A stretch of 64,000 nt of DNA from CADCVW01 sp964251385. Its GTDB lineage: Bacteria; Pseudomonadota; Alphaproteobacteria; Sphingomonadales; Sphingomonadaceae. The stretch covers positions 558,001 through 622,000 of the forward strand of contig CAXUJK010000001.1 in NCBI GenBank assembly GCA_964251385.1, given 5' to 3'. Every line of letters begins with the position of its first letter. Within the stretch, counting starts at the first letter, position 1. Shown one piece after another: positions 16,690 to 27,626 of this stretch. The translations under genes and the position numbers were made by a program. Under the pieces are notes generated by a model, which saw only the letters and a program-made list of their open reading frames with translations, had not been told where the DNA came from and made no database searches.

Positions 16690-16782
16690 AGCGCCCCTCG
16701 TTTTCACTCGGGACGAACGACTGGTGTCTTCGAAAAGAGCCCCTTCCCTCCTCGTTCGTCCCGAGTGCAAACGAGGGGCGCT
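16690..16782. repeat. Palindromic intergenic repeat, copy 2
   Basis: Arms 16690-16719 and 16753-16782 are reverse complements with one mismatch in 30, separated by 33 bases. The arms match those of the element at 1604-1675 except at a single variable position, so the two are copies of one family. It lies between rnr and the M28 peptidase gene. Confidence 0.8.
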
Positions 16783-16785
16783 AAG

Positions 16786-18204
16786 TCAGCGTGCCGGGCT
16801 TGGCTTTACCGTTGCCAGCGGCTTCCAGGCTCCGCCCGGCACGGCCGATGCGACCGGGCTTTCGTAACCGTCCAACGAAACCGTCGTGGCACCGAATGTC
16901 CAGTCGTCGACCCTAACGCCGCTGAGGCGATGATCGAGGGACGAGTACGGCTCCACACATTTTGCGGTTCGACAGGCAATCACCCTAACTTCAGGCAATG
17001 GCGCCGTTTTGAAAGCCTCGTTCCAAAGGCTCTCGTCCATACGTCGGCGGTGGACCTGATACCGCGCGTTGTAAGGTACGGCCCCTACGGTGACCGTCGT
17101 GTCCGGCTTCACCGCCCCCTCCACGCTAACCTCCGGCGGCGCAGGCGCGCGCGCCAAGGCCGCCGCCGTCGCGATGTTCAGCCGCGCGACCTTGGCCAGG
17201 TACGGAAAGTCCATCTCGTCCGCCGTATCCCCAAACTTGGTCCCGTTCTCGGTGCGCAAATCCTGATGCTGGTGGTCGTAATCCTCGACCGCGACCGAGA
17301 AGCGCACCGCCGGGAACCCGGCCTTGAGCATTTCCGTATGATCTCCGCCCCGCCCGAACCGGTCGTTGCGCCAGATTTGCCGCACGTCGAGCCCGATCTT
17401 CAGCCGGTCCGCCAGCCCGTCGACGAACCGCGACAGGTTGCGCGAAGGCGAGTCGTTCTCCCCGCCCAGCGAACGCAACTGCGCCAGCAATTCGGGCGTG
17501 AAATCCCCCCGCACCGCTTCCGAAAATACGCGCACGACGTTCGGCTCGCACATGCCGTCCGACCCGCACGAATTACCGACGATGTCGTTGTTGAGATTGG
17601 CTTCGACCGCCCATCCCTGCGCCTTGGAATAGTCCGCCAGGATCTTGCCGCCTAGCAAGCCCTGCTCCTCGCCCGACAGCACCGCGTACACGATCGTCGC
17701 CGGAAACTTGTACTTGCTCAACACTCGCGCGGCCTCGATCACGAGCACGGTTCCGGACCCGTCGTCGTTTGCGCCCGGGGCGTCCTTGGTGAAATCCTGG
17801 ACGTCGGTGACGCGGCTGTCGATGTGACCGGACAGCACGATCACCCGGTTCGGATCGGTCGTCCCGCGCTGGATCGCGAGCACGTTGGTGACCAAGGTCG
17901 GGTTGGGCACGCGCCTTCCCGTCACCGTATCCGAAGGCTTGGCGATGGTGAGGCAATTGCCGCACGCGCGCCCGATGCTGTCGAACTGCGCCTCCGTCCA
18001 GCGCAAGGACGCGCCGATCCCGCGCGTCGGGTGCGTCTGCGACGATAGCGTATGCCGCGTCCCGAACGCGACCAGCCGGTCGATGTCGGCCCGCAGCCGC
18101 GCCTCGCTGACCGGCCGCACGAGCGCGCGCAGGTCCGCGTCGATCTTCGCGGTGGACGCAGGCGCGGCCTGGGCAGCCGCGAGAAGGAGTGCGGTGATCA
18201 TCAT
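16786..18204 (-). CDS. Secreted M28 family zinc metallopeptidase
   Basis: Exported aminopeptidase of family M28, 472 residues. A short signal peptide (MMITALLLAAAQAAPA) is followed by the catalytic domain with the co-catalytic zinc ligands in order: SGHIDSRV (His, Asp), DAPGANDDGSG (bridging Asp), LSGEEQGLLGG (catalytic Glu pair), NNDIVGNSCG (Asp) and GGDHTEML (His). About 100 C-terminal residues form an extra domain. Start choice: ATG at 18204 with GGGAGAGG upstream; the ATG three bases later is equally possible. The gene is divergent from the ABC transporter genes. Confidence 0.9.
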   Translation of the reverse strand: MMITALLLAAAQAAPASTAKIDADLRALVRPVSEARLRADIDRLVAFGTRHTLSSQTHPTRGIGASLRWTEAQFDSIGRACGNCLTIAKPSDTVTGRRVPNPTLVTNVLAIQRGTTDPNRVIVLSGHIDSRVTDVQDFTKDAPGANDDGSGTVLVIEAARVLSKYKFPATIVYAVLSGEEQGLLGGKILADYSKAQGWAVEANLNNDIVGNSCGSDGMCEPNVVRVFSEAVRGDFTPELLAQLRSLGGENDSPSRNLSRFVDGLADRLKIGLDVRQIWRNDRFGRGGDHTEMLKAGFPAVRFSVAVEDYDHQHQDLRTENGTKFGDTADEMDFPYLAKVARLNIATAAALARAPAPPEVSVEGAVKPDTTVTVGAVPYNARYQVHRRRMDESLWNEAFKTAPLPEVRVIACRTAKCVEPYSSLDHRLSGVRVDDWTFGATTVSLDGYESPVASAVPGGAWKPLATVKPSPAR

Positions 18205-18224
18205 GCGATCACCTCTCCCACATT

Positions 18225-18340
18225 CGTCATGCCGACGAAAGCCGGGACACAAGACCCAAATATCCGACACGTTCGGCGGCAAGCCCGCTAACGTGATTCA
18301 ACCCACCCGAGCTTGGGTCTCAGCCTTCGCCGGGATGACG
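18225..18340. repeat. Inverted pair of REP-like units in a divergent gap
   Basis: cgtcatgccgacgaaagccg (from 18225) and ttcgccgggatgacg (to 18340) are imperfect inverted copies, and the inner flanks gaccca and tgggtc are also inverted. This is the common BIME arrangement of two REP units around a short centre. It lies upstream of both the M28 peptidase and the ABC ATPase, so it must be accommodated within their 5' regions. Confidence 0.65.
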
Positions 18341-18418
18341 ATGCTTGGTGACAAACATAGTTGACACCGCGCGTTGCCGCGACAATACACTTCGGCAACG
18401 AACGATCCGGGGGGACAC

Positions 18419-19312
18419 ATGCTCGAACTGACCGACGTCAGCCACGTCTACGCCAACGGCACGCGCGCGCTTGACGGTGTCACCTTGTCGATCCCGCGCG
18501 GCATGTACGGGCTGCTCGGCCCCAACGGCGCGGGCAAGTCGACGCTGATGCGAACGATCGCGACGCTCCAGACGCCGACCAAAGGCTTGATCCGCTTCGG
18601 CGATCTCGACGTCATCGCGCAGCCCGAACAGTTGCGCCGCACGCTTGGCTACCTTCCGCAGGATTTCGGTGTCTACCCGCGCGTCTCCGCCTACGACATG
18701 CTCGACCATATGGCCGTGCTCAAGGGCATTTCCAGGGCCGCCGATCGCAAGACCACGGTCGAAACCTTGTTGAACCAGGTCAATCTGTGGCCCGTGCGCA
18801 AAAAAGCCTTGGCCGGCTTCTCGGGCGGCATGCGGCAGCGGTTCGGGATCGCGCAGGCGCTGATCGGCAATCCCGGCCTCATCATCGTAGACGAACCCAC
18901 CGCCGGCCTCGACCCGGAGGAGCGCAACCGTTTCCTCAACCTTCTCGCGGAAATCGGCGAGAACGTCGTCGTCATCCTGTCCACCCACATCGTCGAGGAC
19001 GTGTCGGACCTGTGCCCGCGCATGGCGGTCATGGCGGCGGGTCGCATCCAGCTCGAAGGCGTGCCGTCCGACCTGATCGGTCGCACTCAAGGGCGCATCT
19101 GGATGAAGACGATCGACCGCGCCGAGCTCGACGATTACCGCGGAAAATACGAATTCATCTCGGCGCGCCTGCTGGGCGGGCGGCAGGTGATTCACATTCT
19201 GGCGGACGCCGATCCCGGCAACGGGTTCGCGCCCGTGCAGGGCGGGCTGGAGGACGTCTACTTCGCGACGCTGGTGCAGTCGCGCCGCGCGCCGCTGCAA
19301 CAGGCGGCGTAG
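18419..19312 (+). CDS. ABC transporter ATP-binding protein
   Basis: A 297-residue ABC ATPase. Walker A is GLLGPNGAGKSTLMR, the Q-loop is GYLPQDFGVYPRV, the signature is GFSGGMRQRFGIAQAL, Walker B is GLIIVDEPTAGLDPEER and the H-loop STHIVEDVSDLC. The C-terminal 90 residues are a family-specific extension. The start at 18419 follows a strong GGGGGGAC. The stop is one base before the start of the permease/peptidase fusion, its obvious partner. Confidence 0.93.
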   Translation: MLELTDVSHVYANGTRALDGVTLSIPRGMYGLLGPNGAGKSTLMRTIATLQTPTKGLIRFGDLDVIAQPEQLRRTLGYLPQDFGVYPRVSAYDMLDHMAVLKGISRAADRKTTVETLLNQVNLWPVRKKALAGFSGGMRQRFGIAQALIGNPGLIIVDEPTAGLDPEERNRFLNLLAEIGENVVVILSTHIVEDVSDLCPRMAVMAAGRIQLEGVPSDLIGRTQGRIWMKTIDRAELDDYRGKYEFISARLLGGRQVIHILADADPGNGFAPVQGGLEDVYFATLVQSRRAPLQQAA

Positions 19313-19313
19313 G

Positions 19314-22300
19314 ATGTTCGCGCAGATCGCCCACTTCGAATTCCGCTACGCCACGCGCAACCCGGTCTTCTGGGTCGCGTCGATCCTGTTCTTCCTGCTC
19401 GCCTTCGGGTCGGTGGCGAGCGACAACGTTCAATTGGGATCGGGCGGCAACGTGCTGGTCAACAGCCCGTACGCGATCGCGACCAGCCACATCTTCATGG
19501 CACTCTTCTACATGTTCGTGACGATCGCGTTCGTCGCCAACGCGGTCGTGCGCGACGACGATACCAAGTTCGGACCGATCGTCCGCTCGACCCGCATCAC
19601 CAAGGCGGACTATCTTTTCGGCCGCTTCGCGGGCGCGTTCGCCGCCGCCGCGCTCGCCTTCGTATCCGTGCCGCTCGGCATGTGGCTGGGATCGCTGATG
19701 CCCTGGCTCGACGCGGAAACGCTGGGACCCTCCAGCCTCGCGGCGTACGCGTTCGGCTACGCCGTCGTCGCGCTGCCGACGATATTCTTCAGTTCCGCGA
19801 TCTTCTTCGCGCTCGCCACCGCGACGCGCTCCATGATGACGACCTATCTGGGGCTGATCGCGTTCCTGTTCCTCTACTTCTTCACGCTCAACGCGCTGGG
19901 CGGGCGGCCGGACCTCGAGACGTTCGCCGCGATGGCCGATCCGTTCGGGTTCGTCGGCTTCTCGCAAGTGACCCGCTACTGGACCGCGGCCGAACGCAAC
20001 GTGCGGCTCGTCCCGCTCGCCGACGTCCTGCTGTGGAACCGGCTGCTTTGGCTCGCCGTGTCCGCCGCAGCGCTCGCCGCCGCGTACGCAGCTTACCGCT
20101 TCGCCGAACGCGGCATGTCGAAGCGCGCGCAGCGCAGGCAGAAGCGGGAGGAAGCGGCCGCGATGCAGGACGTGGCCCCGACGGCTACGCGCCTGCCGGA
20201 TCCCCGCAACGAGGGCGCGACCCGGGGGAGGTTCGCCAGCCGCACGATGCTCGAGGTCAGGCAGGTCGTGCGTAGCCCCGCCTTCGCGTTCCTGATGATC
20301 CTGGGCCTCGCCATGACGCTGAGCGCGTTGCTCACCGACGGCGGCATGTACGGCACCGGCGCAATTCCCGTGACGCGGTCAATGATCGACCTGCTACACG
20401 TCTTCGACGTCATCCCGCTGATCGTCGCGATCTACTACGCGGGCGAGCTCGTATGGCGCGAACGGCAGGTGCGCATGCACGAGATCGTCGACTCCACCCC
20501 GACGCCCAACTGGACCTACCTCGTTCCCAAGACGATCGCGCTCACCGCCGTCCTGATCGGCATGCTGCTGGTCAGCATGCTCGCCGCGATCCTGGTGCAG
20601 CTCGGTAAGGGTTTCACGGACATCGAGCCGGCCAAATACCTGCTCTGGTACGTTCTTCCCACCGCCGCGGGCGTCATCCTCACCGCCGTGCTCGCGATCT
20701 TCGTGCAGGCGCTCAGCCCGTCCAAATATTTCGGCTGGGGCATCATGGTGCTCTACTTCGTCATGAACATCGTCGTGGATCGGCTCGGTTTCCAGCACAA
20801 ATTGTACGACTTCAACGGCGGGCCGATCGTCCGCTATTCCGACCTGAACGGCGCGGGCAATTTCTGGCAGGGTTTCTGGTGGTTCAAGCTCTACTGGACC
20901 GCGTTCGCTTGCGTGATGCTCGTCGCCGCGCATCTGTTGTGGCGGCGCGGCACGGAAACCCGGTTGCGCCCGCGGCTTCGATCCGCGGCGGCTCGCCTCA
21001 AGGGCGCACCCGGCGCGATCGCAGGCGTCGCGGCGACCGTCGCGGCCGTGACGGGCGGGTGGATCTTTTACAACACCAACGTCGTCAACGAATACCACAC
21101 CACCGAATACCACGAAAAGTTCGCGGCCGATTACGAGAAGAAATTTCTGCGGTTCGAAAAGCTGCCGCAGCCCGACGTCGTCGACGTGCGCCTGAACGTC
21201 GCGCTCTACCCGGCCGAAACGCGCGCGGTGACGACGGGGCGCTACGTGCTGCGCAATCTGACGCAATCGCCGATCCGCGACATTCACGTCCGCAATACGG
21301 ACGAGGACACCAAGCTCGTCGCGTTGACGCTGCCCGGCGGCAGGCTGACGATGGCCGACAAGCTCCACGGCTACCGCATCTTCCGCCTCGACCGGCCGAT
21401 GGCGCCCGGCGACACGCGCGAGCTCGGCTTCGAAACGCTGCGGCACGCTCGGGGATTCCGCAATTCGGGCGGCGACATCGAGCTTGTCGGCAACGGCACC
21501 TTCCTCAACAATAGCGCGCTCGCGCCCACGATCGGCATGGATCGCGACGGCAACCTTCAGGACCGGTCCAAGCGTCGCGAATACGGGCTGCCCGCCGAAC
21601 TGCGCATGGCGAAGCTGGAGGACCTGAGCGCGACCGCCAAGCCCTATTTCGGCGGCTGGACGACGGCGGACATCACCGTGTCGACGTCGGCCGACCAGAC
21701 CCCGATCGCGCCCGGCAAGAAAGTGTCGGACGCGACCGCGGGCGGGCGCCGGACGGCCCGCTTCGTGTCGGACGCGCCGATCCACAACTTCTTCTCGATC
21801 CAGTCCGCGCGCTACGCCGAAAAGCACGTGCGGCACGCGGGTGTCGATCTCGGCATCTACTATCACCCGCAACATGCCTGGAACGTCGACACGATGCTGC
21901 GCGCGCTGCGCACGTCGCTCGATTACTACCAGGCGAGTTTCGGGCCTTACCAATTCGATCAGGCGCGGATCATCGAATATCCCGGCTACCGAAGCTTCGC
22001 GCAGGCGTTCGCCAACACCATGCCCTATTCCGAAGCCATCGGCTTCGTCGCGGACAACAGCGACCCCGAAAAGATCGACTACGTCACCTACATCACCGCG
22101 CACGAACTCGCGCACCAATATTGGGGGCACCAGATCATCGGGGCTGACATGCAGGGCGCGACGTCGCTGTCCGAGACGCTGGCGCAGTATTCGGCGCTGA
22201 TGGTCATGAAGAAGCTCCACGGCCCCGACAAGATCCGCCGCTTCCTCAAGTTCGAGCTCGACCGCTATCTCGGCAGCCGCGGCACCGAAGTCATCGGCGA

Positions 22301-22885
22301 ACAGCCGCTCGCCCGCGTCGAGAACCAGCAGTACATCCACTATCAAAAGGGCAGCCTGGTCATGTACCTGCTGCAGGACCGCCTGGGGGAGGCCGCGGTC
22401 AACCGCGCGCTCGCGCGGCTGATCGAACGCTTCAAGTTCAGGTCCGCCCCCTACCCGCGCTCGCTCGACCTCATCGCCGAGTTGCGAAAGGAAGCGCGCA
22501 CGCCGGAAGACCAGGGGCTGATCACCGACCTGATGGAGCGGATTACCGTCTACGACTTGAAGGTCGAGGCTCCCACGGCGACGAAGCGTAGCGATGGCAA
22601 GTGGGACGTCACGGTGCCCGTGGTCGCGGGCAAGTTCTACGCGGACGAAAAGGGCGTCGACAAGGAAACGCCGCTCGCCGACGGCATCGCGGTCGGCCTG
22701 TTCACCGCCGAACCGGGCCGCGGCAGCTTTGATGCAAAGAACGTGCTGCAGATGACGCGCCAGCCGATCCGCAGCGGGCGGCAGGTTCTAAAGTTCGTCA
22801 CCGCGACCAGGCCGACGCACGCGGGCATCGATCCGTACAACCTCTACATCGACCGCGACTCGGACGATAATGTGAAGACGGTGAG

Positions 22886-22889
<4 letters not shown>
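19314..22889 (+). CDS. ABC permease fused to an M1 family aminopeptidase
   Basis: A 1191-residue fusion. Roughly the first 590 residues form two blocks of membrane helices typical of ABC-2 permeases (for example FWVASILFFLLAFGSVASDN and a second block from about residue 320), joined by a basic cytoplasmic linker near residues 265-310. After a further membrane segment (about 565-585) comes an extracytoplasmic M1 metallopeptidase domain: HELAH at 930-934 and the third zinc ligand Glu954 in SLSETLAQYSALMVM. Nineteen residues separate the two, against 18 in classical M1 enzymes. Preceded by its ATPase gene. The coupling suggests peptide processing linked to transport or signalling; substrate unknown. 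Confidence 0.88.
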
Positions 22890-23893
<1,004 letters not shown>

Positions 23894-23951
23894 AATGACT
23901 CCTCCGTTCTTACGGCTTTCACCGCGATGCCGCTTTGGCTACCCCCTGTCC

Positions 23952-24782
23952 ATGGAAACCCTTTCGACCACGCGGAGCTTCGGCGGCACGCAGGGCGTCT
24001 ATCGCCATGCATCGGCCGAGACGGGCACCGACATGACGTTCGCGGCCTACCTTCCCCCGCAGGCGGAAGCGGCCAAGTGTCCCGTCGTCTGGTACCTGTC
24101 GGGCCTGACATGCACCCACGCCAACGTAATGGACAAAGGCGGCTATCAACGCGTTTGCGCCGACCTCGGCCTGATCCTGGTCGCGCCCGACACCTCGCCG
24201 CGCGGGTCGAACGTGCCGGATGCCGAAGGCTACGACTTCGGCCAAGGCGCGGGCTTCTACGTCGATGCGACGCAGGATCCGTTCGCGGCGAACTATCGCA
24301 TGTACAGCTACTTGGCCGCCGAACTTCCCAGGCTGATCGAAGACCGCTTCGCTGCCGACATGTCGCGCCAGGCAATCACGGGCCATTCCATGGGCGGCCA
24401 CGGCGCACTCACGCTGGCTCTGAAGAATCCGGACCGCTACCGCAGCGTGTCCGCGTTCGCGCCGATCGTCGCGCCGAGCCAAGTGCCCTGGGGCGAACGC
24501 GCGTTCCGCGGTTATCTCGGCGAAGACCGCTCCGCCTGGCACGCGCACGACGCAGTGTCGCTCATCGGCTACGGCGCGCGCGTCGACGAAATCCTAGTCG
24601 ATCAAGGCACTTCGGACAACTTCCTCAGCGAACAGCTGAAGCCGCAACTGCTCGAGGAGGCGTGCCGCGCCGCCGCCATTGCGCTGACGCTGCGCTTGCA
24701 GCCCGGCTACGACCACAGCTACGCCTTCATCGCCACCTTCATGGAAGACCACCTCCGCTGGCATGCGGAAAGGTTGGGCTAG
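23952..24782 (+). CDS. fghA: S-formylglutathione hydrolase
   Basis: Esterase D family enzyme that hydrolyses S-formylglutathione to formate and glutathione in formaldehyde detoxification. The 276-residue protein has WYLSGLTCTHANVMDKGGYQ (with the conserved Cys), the nucleophile Ser146 in TGHSMGGHGAL, the acid in LVDQGTSDNF and the His in PGYDHSYAFI. METLSTTRSFGG at 23952 fits the family start, although no clear ribosome site is visible; the open frame extends upstream to 23805 through the divergent FAH promoter. No glutathione-dependent formaldehyde dehydrogenase gene is nearby. Confidence 0.93.
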   Translation: METLSTTRSFGGTQGVYRHASAETGTDMTFAAYLPPQAEAAKCPVVWYLSGLTCTHANVMDKGGYQRVCADLGLILVAPDTSPRGSNVPDAEGYDFGQGAGFYVDATQDPFAANYRMYSYLAAELPRLIEDRFAADMSRQAITGHSMGGHGALTLALKNPDRYRSVSAFAPIVAPSQVPWGERAFRGYLGEDRSAWHAHDAVSLIGYGARVDEILVDQGTSDNFLSEQLKPQLLEEACRAAAIALTLRLQPGYDHSYAFIATFMEDHLRWHAERLG

Positions 24783-24790
24783 GAGATATC

Positions 24791-26290
24791 ATGCGCACGA
24801 TTGAACATTTCATCGCCGGCGGCCCCGGTCCCGCCCCCGCCCGCTTCTCGGACGTGTTCGACCCCAACCAGGGCAGCGTCCAGGCGCGCGTCGGGCTGGG
24901 CTCCGCCGCCGACCTCGAACGCGCCATGGTCAAGGCCTGGGAAGCACAGCCCGCCTGGGCCGCGACCAATCCGCAGCGCCGCGCGCGCGTCATGTTCGCT
25001 TATCGCGAGCTCATCAACAAGCACATGGACGAGCTCGCGCACATGCTGTCGTCCGAACACGGCAAGGTCATCGCGGACGCCAAGGGTGACATCCAGCGCG
25101 GCCTCGAAGTCGTCGAATTCGCCTGCGGCATCCCGCACGCGCTGAAAGGCGAATACACGATGGGCGCGGGTCCCGGCATCGACGTGTATTCGATGCGCCA
25201 GCCGCTCGGCATCGTCGCGGGCATCACCCCGTTCAACTTCCCGGCGATGATCCCGATGTGGATGTTCGGCGTCGCCATCGCGTGCGGCAACGCATTCATC
25301 CTGAAGCCCTCGGAGCGTGATCCCTCCGTCCCCGTCCGCCTCGCCGAACTCATGCTGGAAGCGGGCGCGCCCGAGGGGATCCTGCAGGTCGTCCACGGCG
25401 ACAAGGAAATGGTCGACGCCATCCTCGACCACGAAGAAATTCGCGCGATCAGCTTCGTCGGCTCGTCCGACATCGCGCACTACATCTACAAGCGCGGCGC
25501 GGAAACCGGCAAGCGCGTGCAGGCGTTCGGCGGCGCCAAGAACCACGGCATCGTCATGCCCGACGCCGACCTCGATCAGGTCGTGAACGACCTGGCGGGC
25601 GCGGCCTTCGGGTCGGCGGGCGAACGCTGCATGGCGCTGCCCGTGGTCGTCCCCGTCGGCGAGAAGACGGCCGATGCCTTGCGCGAGAAGATGCTCCCCG
25701 CGATCAACGCGTTACGCGTCGGCATTTCGACGGACTCCGAGGCCCACTACGGCCCCGTCGTCACCGCCGCCCACCGCGACCGCATCGAATCCTACATCCA
25801 GATGGGCCAGGACGAAGGCGCCGAACTGGTCGTCGACGGCCGCGGCTTCAAGCTGCAGGGGCACGAGGAGGGCTTCTTCATCGGCCCGACCCTTTTCGAC
25901 CACGTCAAGCCGCAGATGCGCTCCTACCAGGAGGAGATTTTCGGCCCCGTCCTGCAGATCGTCCGCGCGGAAACCTTCGAGGAAGCGGTTCGCCTCCCTA
26001 GCGACCACCCCTACGGCAACGGCGTCGCCCTCTTCACCCGCAACGGCCACGCCGCCCGCGAGTTCGCGCACCGCGTTCAGGTCGGAATGGTCGGCATCAA
26101 CGTCCCCATCCCCGTTCCCGTCGCCTATCACAGCTTCGGCGGGTGGAAGCGGTCGGGGTTCGGCGACATCAACCAGCACGGCATGGAAGGGGTGCGCTTC
26201 TGGACCAAGACCAAGACCGTCACCCAACGCTGGCCCGACGGCGCGGGCGTCGGCGACGAGAACGCGTTCGTTATTCCGACGATGGCGTGA
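24791..26290 (+). CDS. mmsA: CoA-acylating methylmalonate-semialdehyde dehydrogenase
   Basis: Converts methylmalonate semialdehyde to propionyl-CoA, the last step of valine degradation. 499 residues with QPLGIVAGITPFNFPAMIPM, ILKPSERDPSVPVRLAELM, FVGSSDIAHYIYKRGAETGK, the GAKNHGIVMPDADLD segment characteristic of MmsA (in place of the ELGG Glu motif of hydrolytic aldehyde dehydrogenases), and the nucleophilic Cys in AFGSAGERCMALPV. Start has AGGAG 5 bases upstream. It opens a run of genes joined by ATGA overlaps. Confidence 0.95.
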   Translation: MRTIEHFIAGGPGPAPARFSDVFDPNQGSVQARVGLGSAADLERAMVKAWEAQPAWAATNPQRRARVMFAYRELINKHMDELAHMLSSEHGKVIADAKGDIQRGLEVVEFACGIPHALKGEYTMGAGPGIDVYSMRQPLGIVAGITPFNFPAMIPMWMFGVAIACGNAFILKPSERDPSVPVRLAELMLEAGAPEGILQVVHGDKEMVDAILDHEEIRAISFVGSSDIAHYIYKRGAETGKRVQAFGGAKNHGIVMPDADLDQVVNDLAGAAFGSAGERCMALPVVVPVGEKTADALREKMLPAINALRVGISTDSEAHYGPVVTAAHRDRIESYIQMGQDEGAELVVDGRGFKLQGHEEGFFIGPTLFDHVKPQMRSYQEEIFGPVLQIVRAETFEEAVRLPSDHPYGNGVALFTRNGHAAREFAHRVQVGMVGINVPIPVPVAYHSFGGWKRSGFGDINQHGMEGVRFWTKTKTVTQRWPDGAGVGDENAFVIPTMA

Positions 26291-26691
26291 TGCGGCTCGC
26301 GCTGAGCACTCTCCTCGTTCGCGATTACGACGAGGCGATATCCTACTTCGTCGATAAGCTGGGTTTCGAGGTTCGTTACGACCAGGTCGTGAGCGCGGGT
26401 AAACGCTGGATCGTGGTGGCCCCACCTGGCAGCGCGGGCGGGTTGCTGCTGGCCAAGGCGGAGGGCGAACGCCAGGTCGCCGCGATCGGCGATCAAGGCG
26501 CCGGGCGCGTCGTCTTCTTCCTCCACGCCGACGAATTCGCACGCGATCATCGTGCGATGGAGGCGAGAGGCGTGCGGTTTACCGAACAGCCTCGCAGTGA
26601 GAGTTACGGAGAGGTCGTGGTTTTCGAAGACCTTTACGGCAATCGTTGGGATCTCGTGGGAAGTGCGCCTACACCGGCAGTGACGACATGA
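26290..26691 (+). CDS. VOC (glyoxalase/bleomycin-resistance) family protein
   Basis: A 133-residue protein of the vicinal-oxygen-chelate fold: LALSTLLVRDYDEAISYFVD at the N-terminus, VEVRYDQ-like strand pairing, and the closing YGEVVVFEDLYGNRWDLVG. The ATG overlaps the mmsA stop (ATGA), and its own stop overlaps the next gene in the same way, so it is translated as part of the valine operon. Metal ligands cannot be assigned with certainty. Role unknown; detoxification of a reactive intermediate would fit but is a guess. Confidence 0.85.
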   Translation: MRLALSTLLVRDYDEAISYFVDKLGFEVRYDQVVSAGKRWIVVAPPGSAGGLLLAKAEGERQVAAIGDQGAGRVVFFLHADEFARDHRAMEARGVRFTEQPRSESYGEVVVFEDLYGNRWDLVGSAPTPAVTT

Positions 26692-27626
26692 AGATGCTCT
26701 TCCTGTTGCTGCTGTCGCTGCTTCCGGCTTGCGCGACGACCGCACCGATCCCGGAGCAGAAGCGCATCGCGCTCACCTTTGACGACGTGCCGCGTCAGCG
26801 GGGTGCCTATTTCACGCCCGACGAACGCACGACCAAGCTCATTGCCGCGCTCCGCCACGCGGGCGTGCGGCAGGCAGCGTTCTTCGTCACCCCCGGCCTC
26901 CTCGCCAAGCCCGACGGCGCGGGCGGGGAGAAGCGTATCGCCGCCTACGCCGCCGCGGGCCACGTGCTGGCTAATCACAGCTTCGACCACCGATCCTTGG
27001 GCGTCGTGCCGGCCGCCGACTACCTCGCCGACATCGACCGCGCGGAGGCTTGGCTGAAAGGGCGCAAGAACCGCCGCCCCTGGTTCCGCCACCCGTATCT
27101 GGACGAAGGCCGCGAGGATAAGGCCAAGCGCGACGCAGTCCGCGCCGGGCTTGCGGCACGGGGGTTGCGCAACGGCTACGTCACCGTCGACGCGTCCGAC
27201 TGGAACATCGACGCGCTGACCACGGCGGCGATCCGGGCGGGCAAGACGGTCGACATGGCGGCCCTGCGCGCCCTCTATGTCGAGCTGCATGTCGAGGCCG
27301 CCGAGTATAATGACGACCTCGCCCGTCAAACCATCGGCCGCTCCCCCGCGCACGTCATGCTGCTCCACGAAACCGACCTCGCCGCGATGTTCATCCCCGA
27401 CATGGTCGCCGCCCTGCGCGCCAAGGGCTGGGCGATCGTCACCGCCGACGCCGCGTTCGCCGACCCGCTCAAGGACGTGCAACCCGACGTGCCTGTCGCG
27501 CGCGGTACGTTGACCGAGGCGATGGCATGGCAAAAGGGGTTGCCCTCCCCGCGTTGGTACGGACGGGTCAACCCGCGGGTCCAGGACCCGCAGTTCCGCA
27601 CCCGCGTGCTCAAGGAAGCCGAATGA
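26688..27626 (+). CDS. Polysaccharide deacetylase family lipoprotein
   Basis: A 312-residue NodB-homology protein. Residues 1-19 form a lipoprotein signal with lipobox LLPAC, so it is exported and lipid-anchored. The catalytic domain carries ALTFDDVP (the Asp pair of motif 1), ANHSFDHRSLG (the His pair of motif 2), RPWFRHPYLDEG (motif 3) and VMLLHETDLAAMF (motif 5). Start is MKMLFLLLLS at 26688, overlapping the VOC stop as ATGA; the stop overlaps the acyl-CoA dehydrogenase start likewise. An envelope enzyme embedded in a catabolic operon is unexpected. Confidence 0.9.
   Translation: MKMLFLLLLSLLPACATTAPIPEQKRIALTFDDVPRQRGAYFTPDERTTKLIAALRHAGVRQAAFFVTPGLLAKPDGAGGEKRIAAYAAAGHVLANHSFDHRSLGVVPAADYLADIDRAEAWLKGRKNRRPWFRHPYLDEGREDKAKRDAVRAGLAARGLRNGYVTVDASDWNIDALTTAAIRAGKTVDMAALRALYVELHVEAAEYNDDLARQTIGRSPAHVMLLHETDLAAMFIPDMVAALRAKGWAIVTADAAFADPLKDVQPDVPVARGTLTEAMAWQKGLPSPRWYGRVNPRVQDPQFRTRVLKEAE

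Noticed and set aside
15147..16784. 545-codon plus-strand frame opposite rnr
   Set aside because: Shadow of RNase R; contains no recognisable domain and ends in an intergenic repeat.
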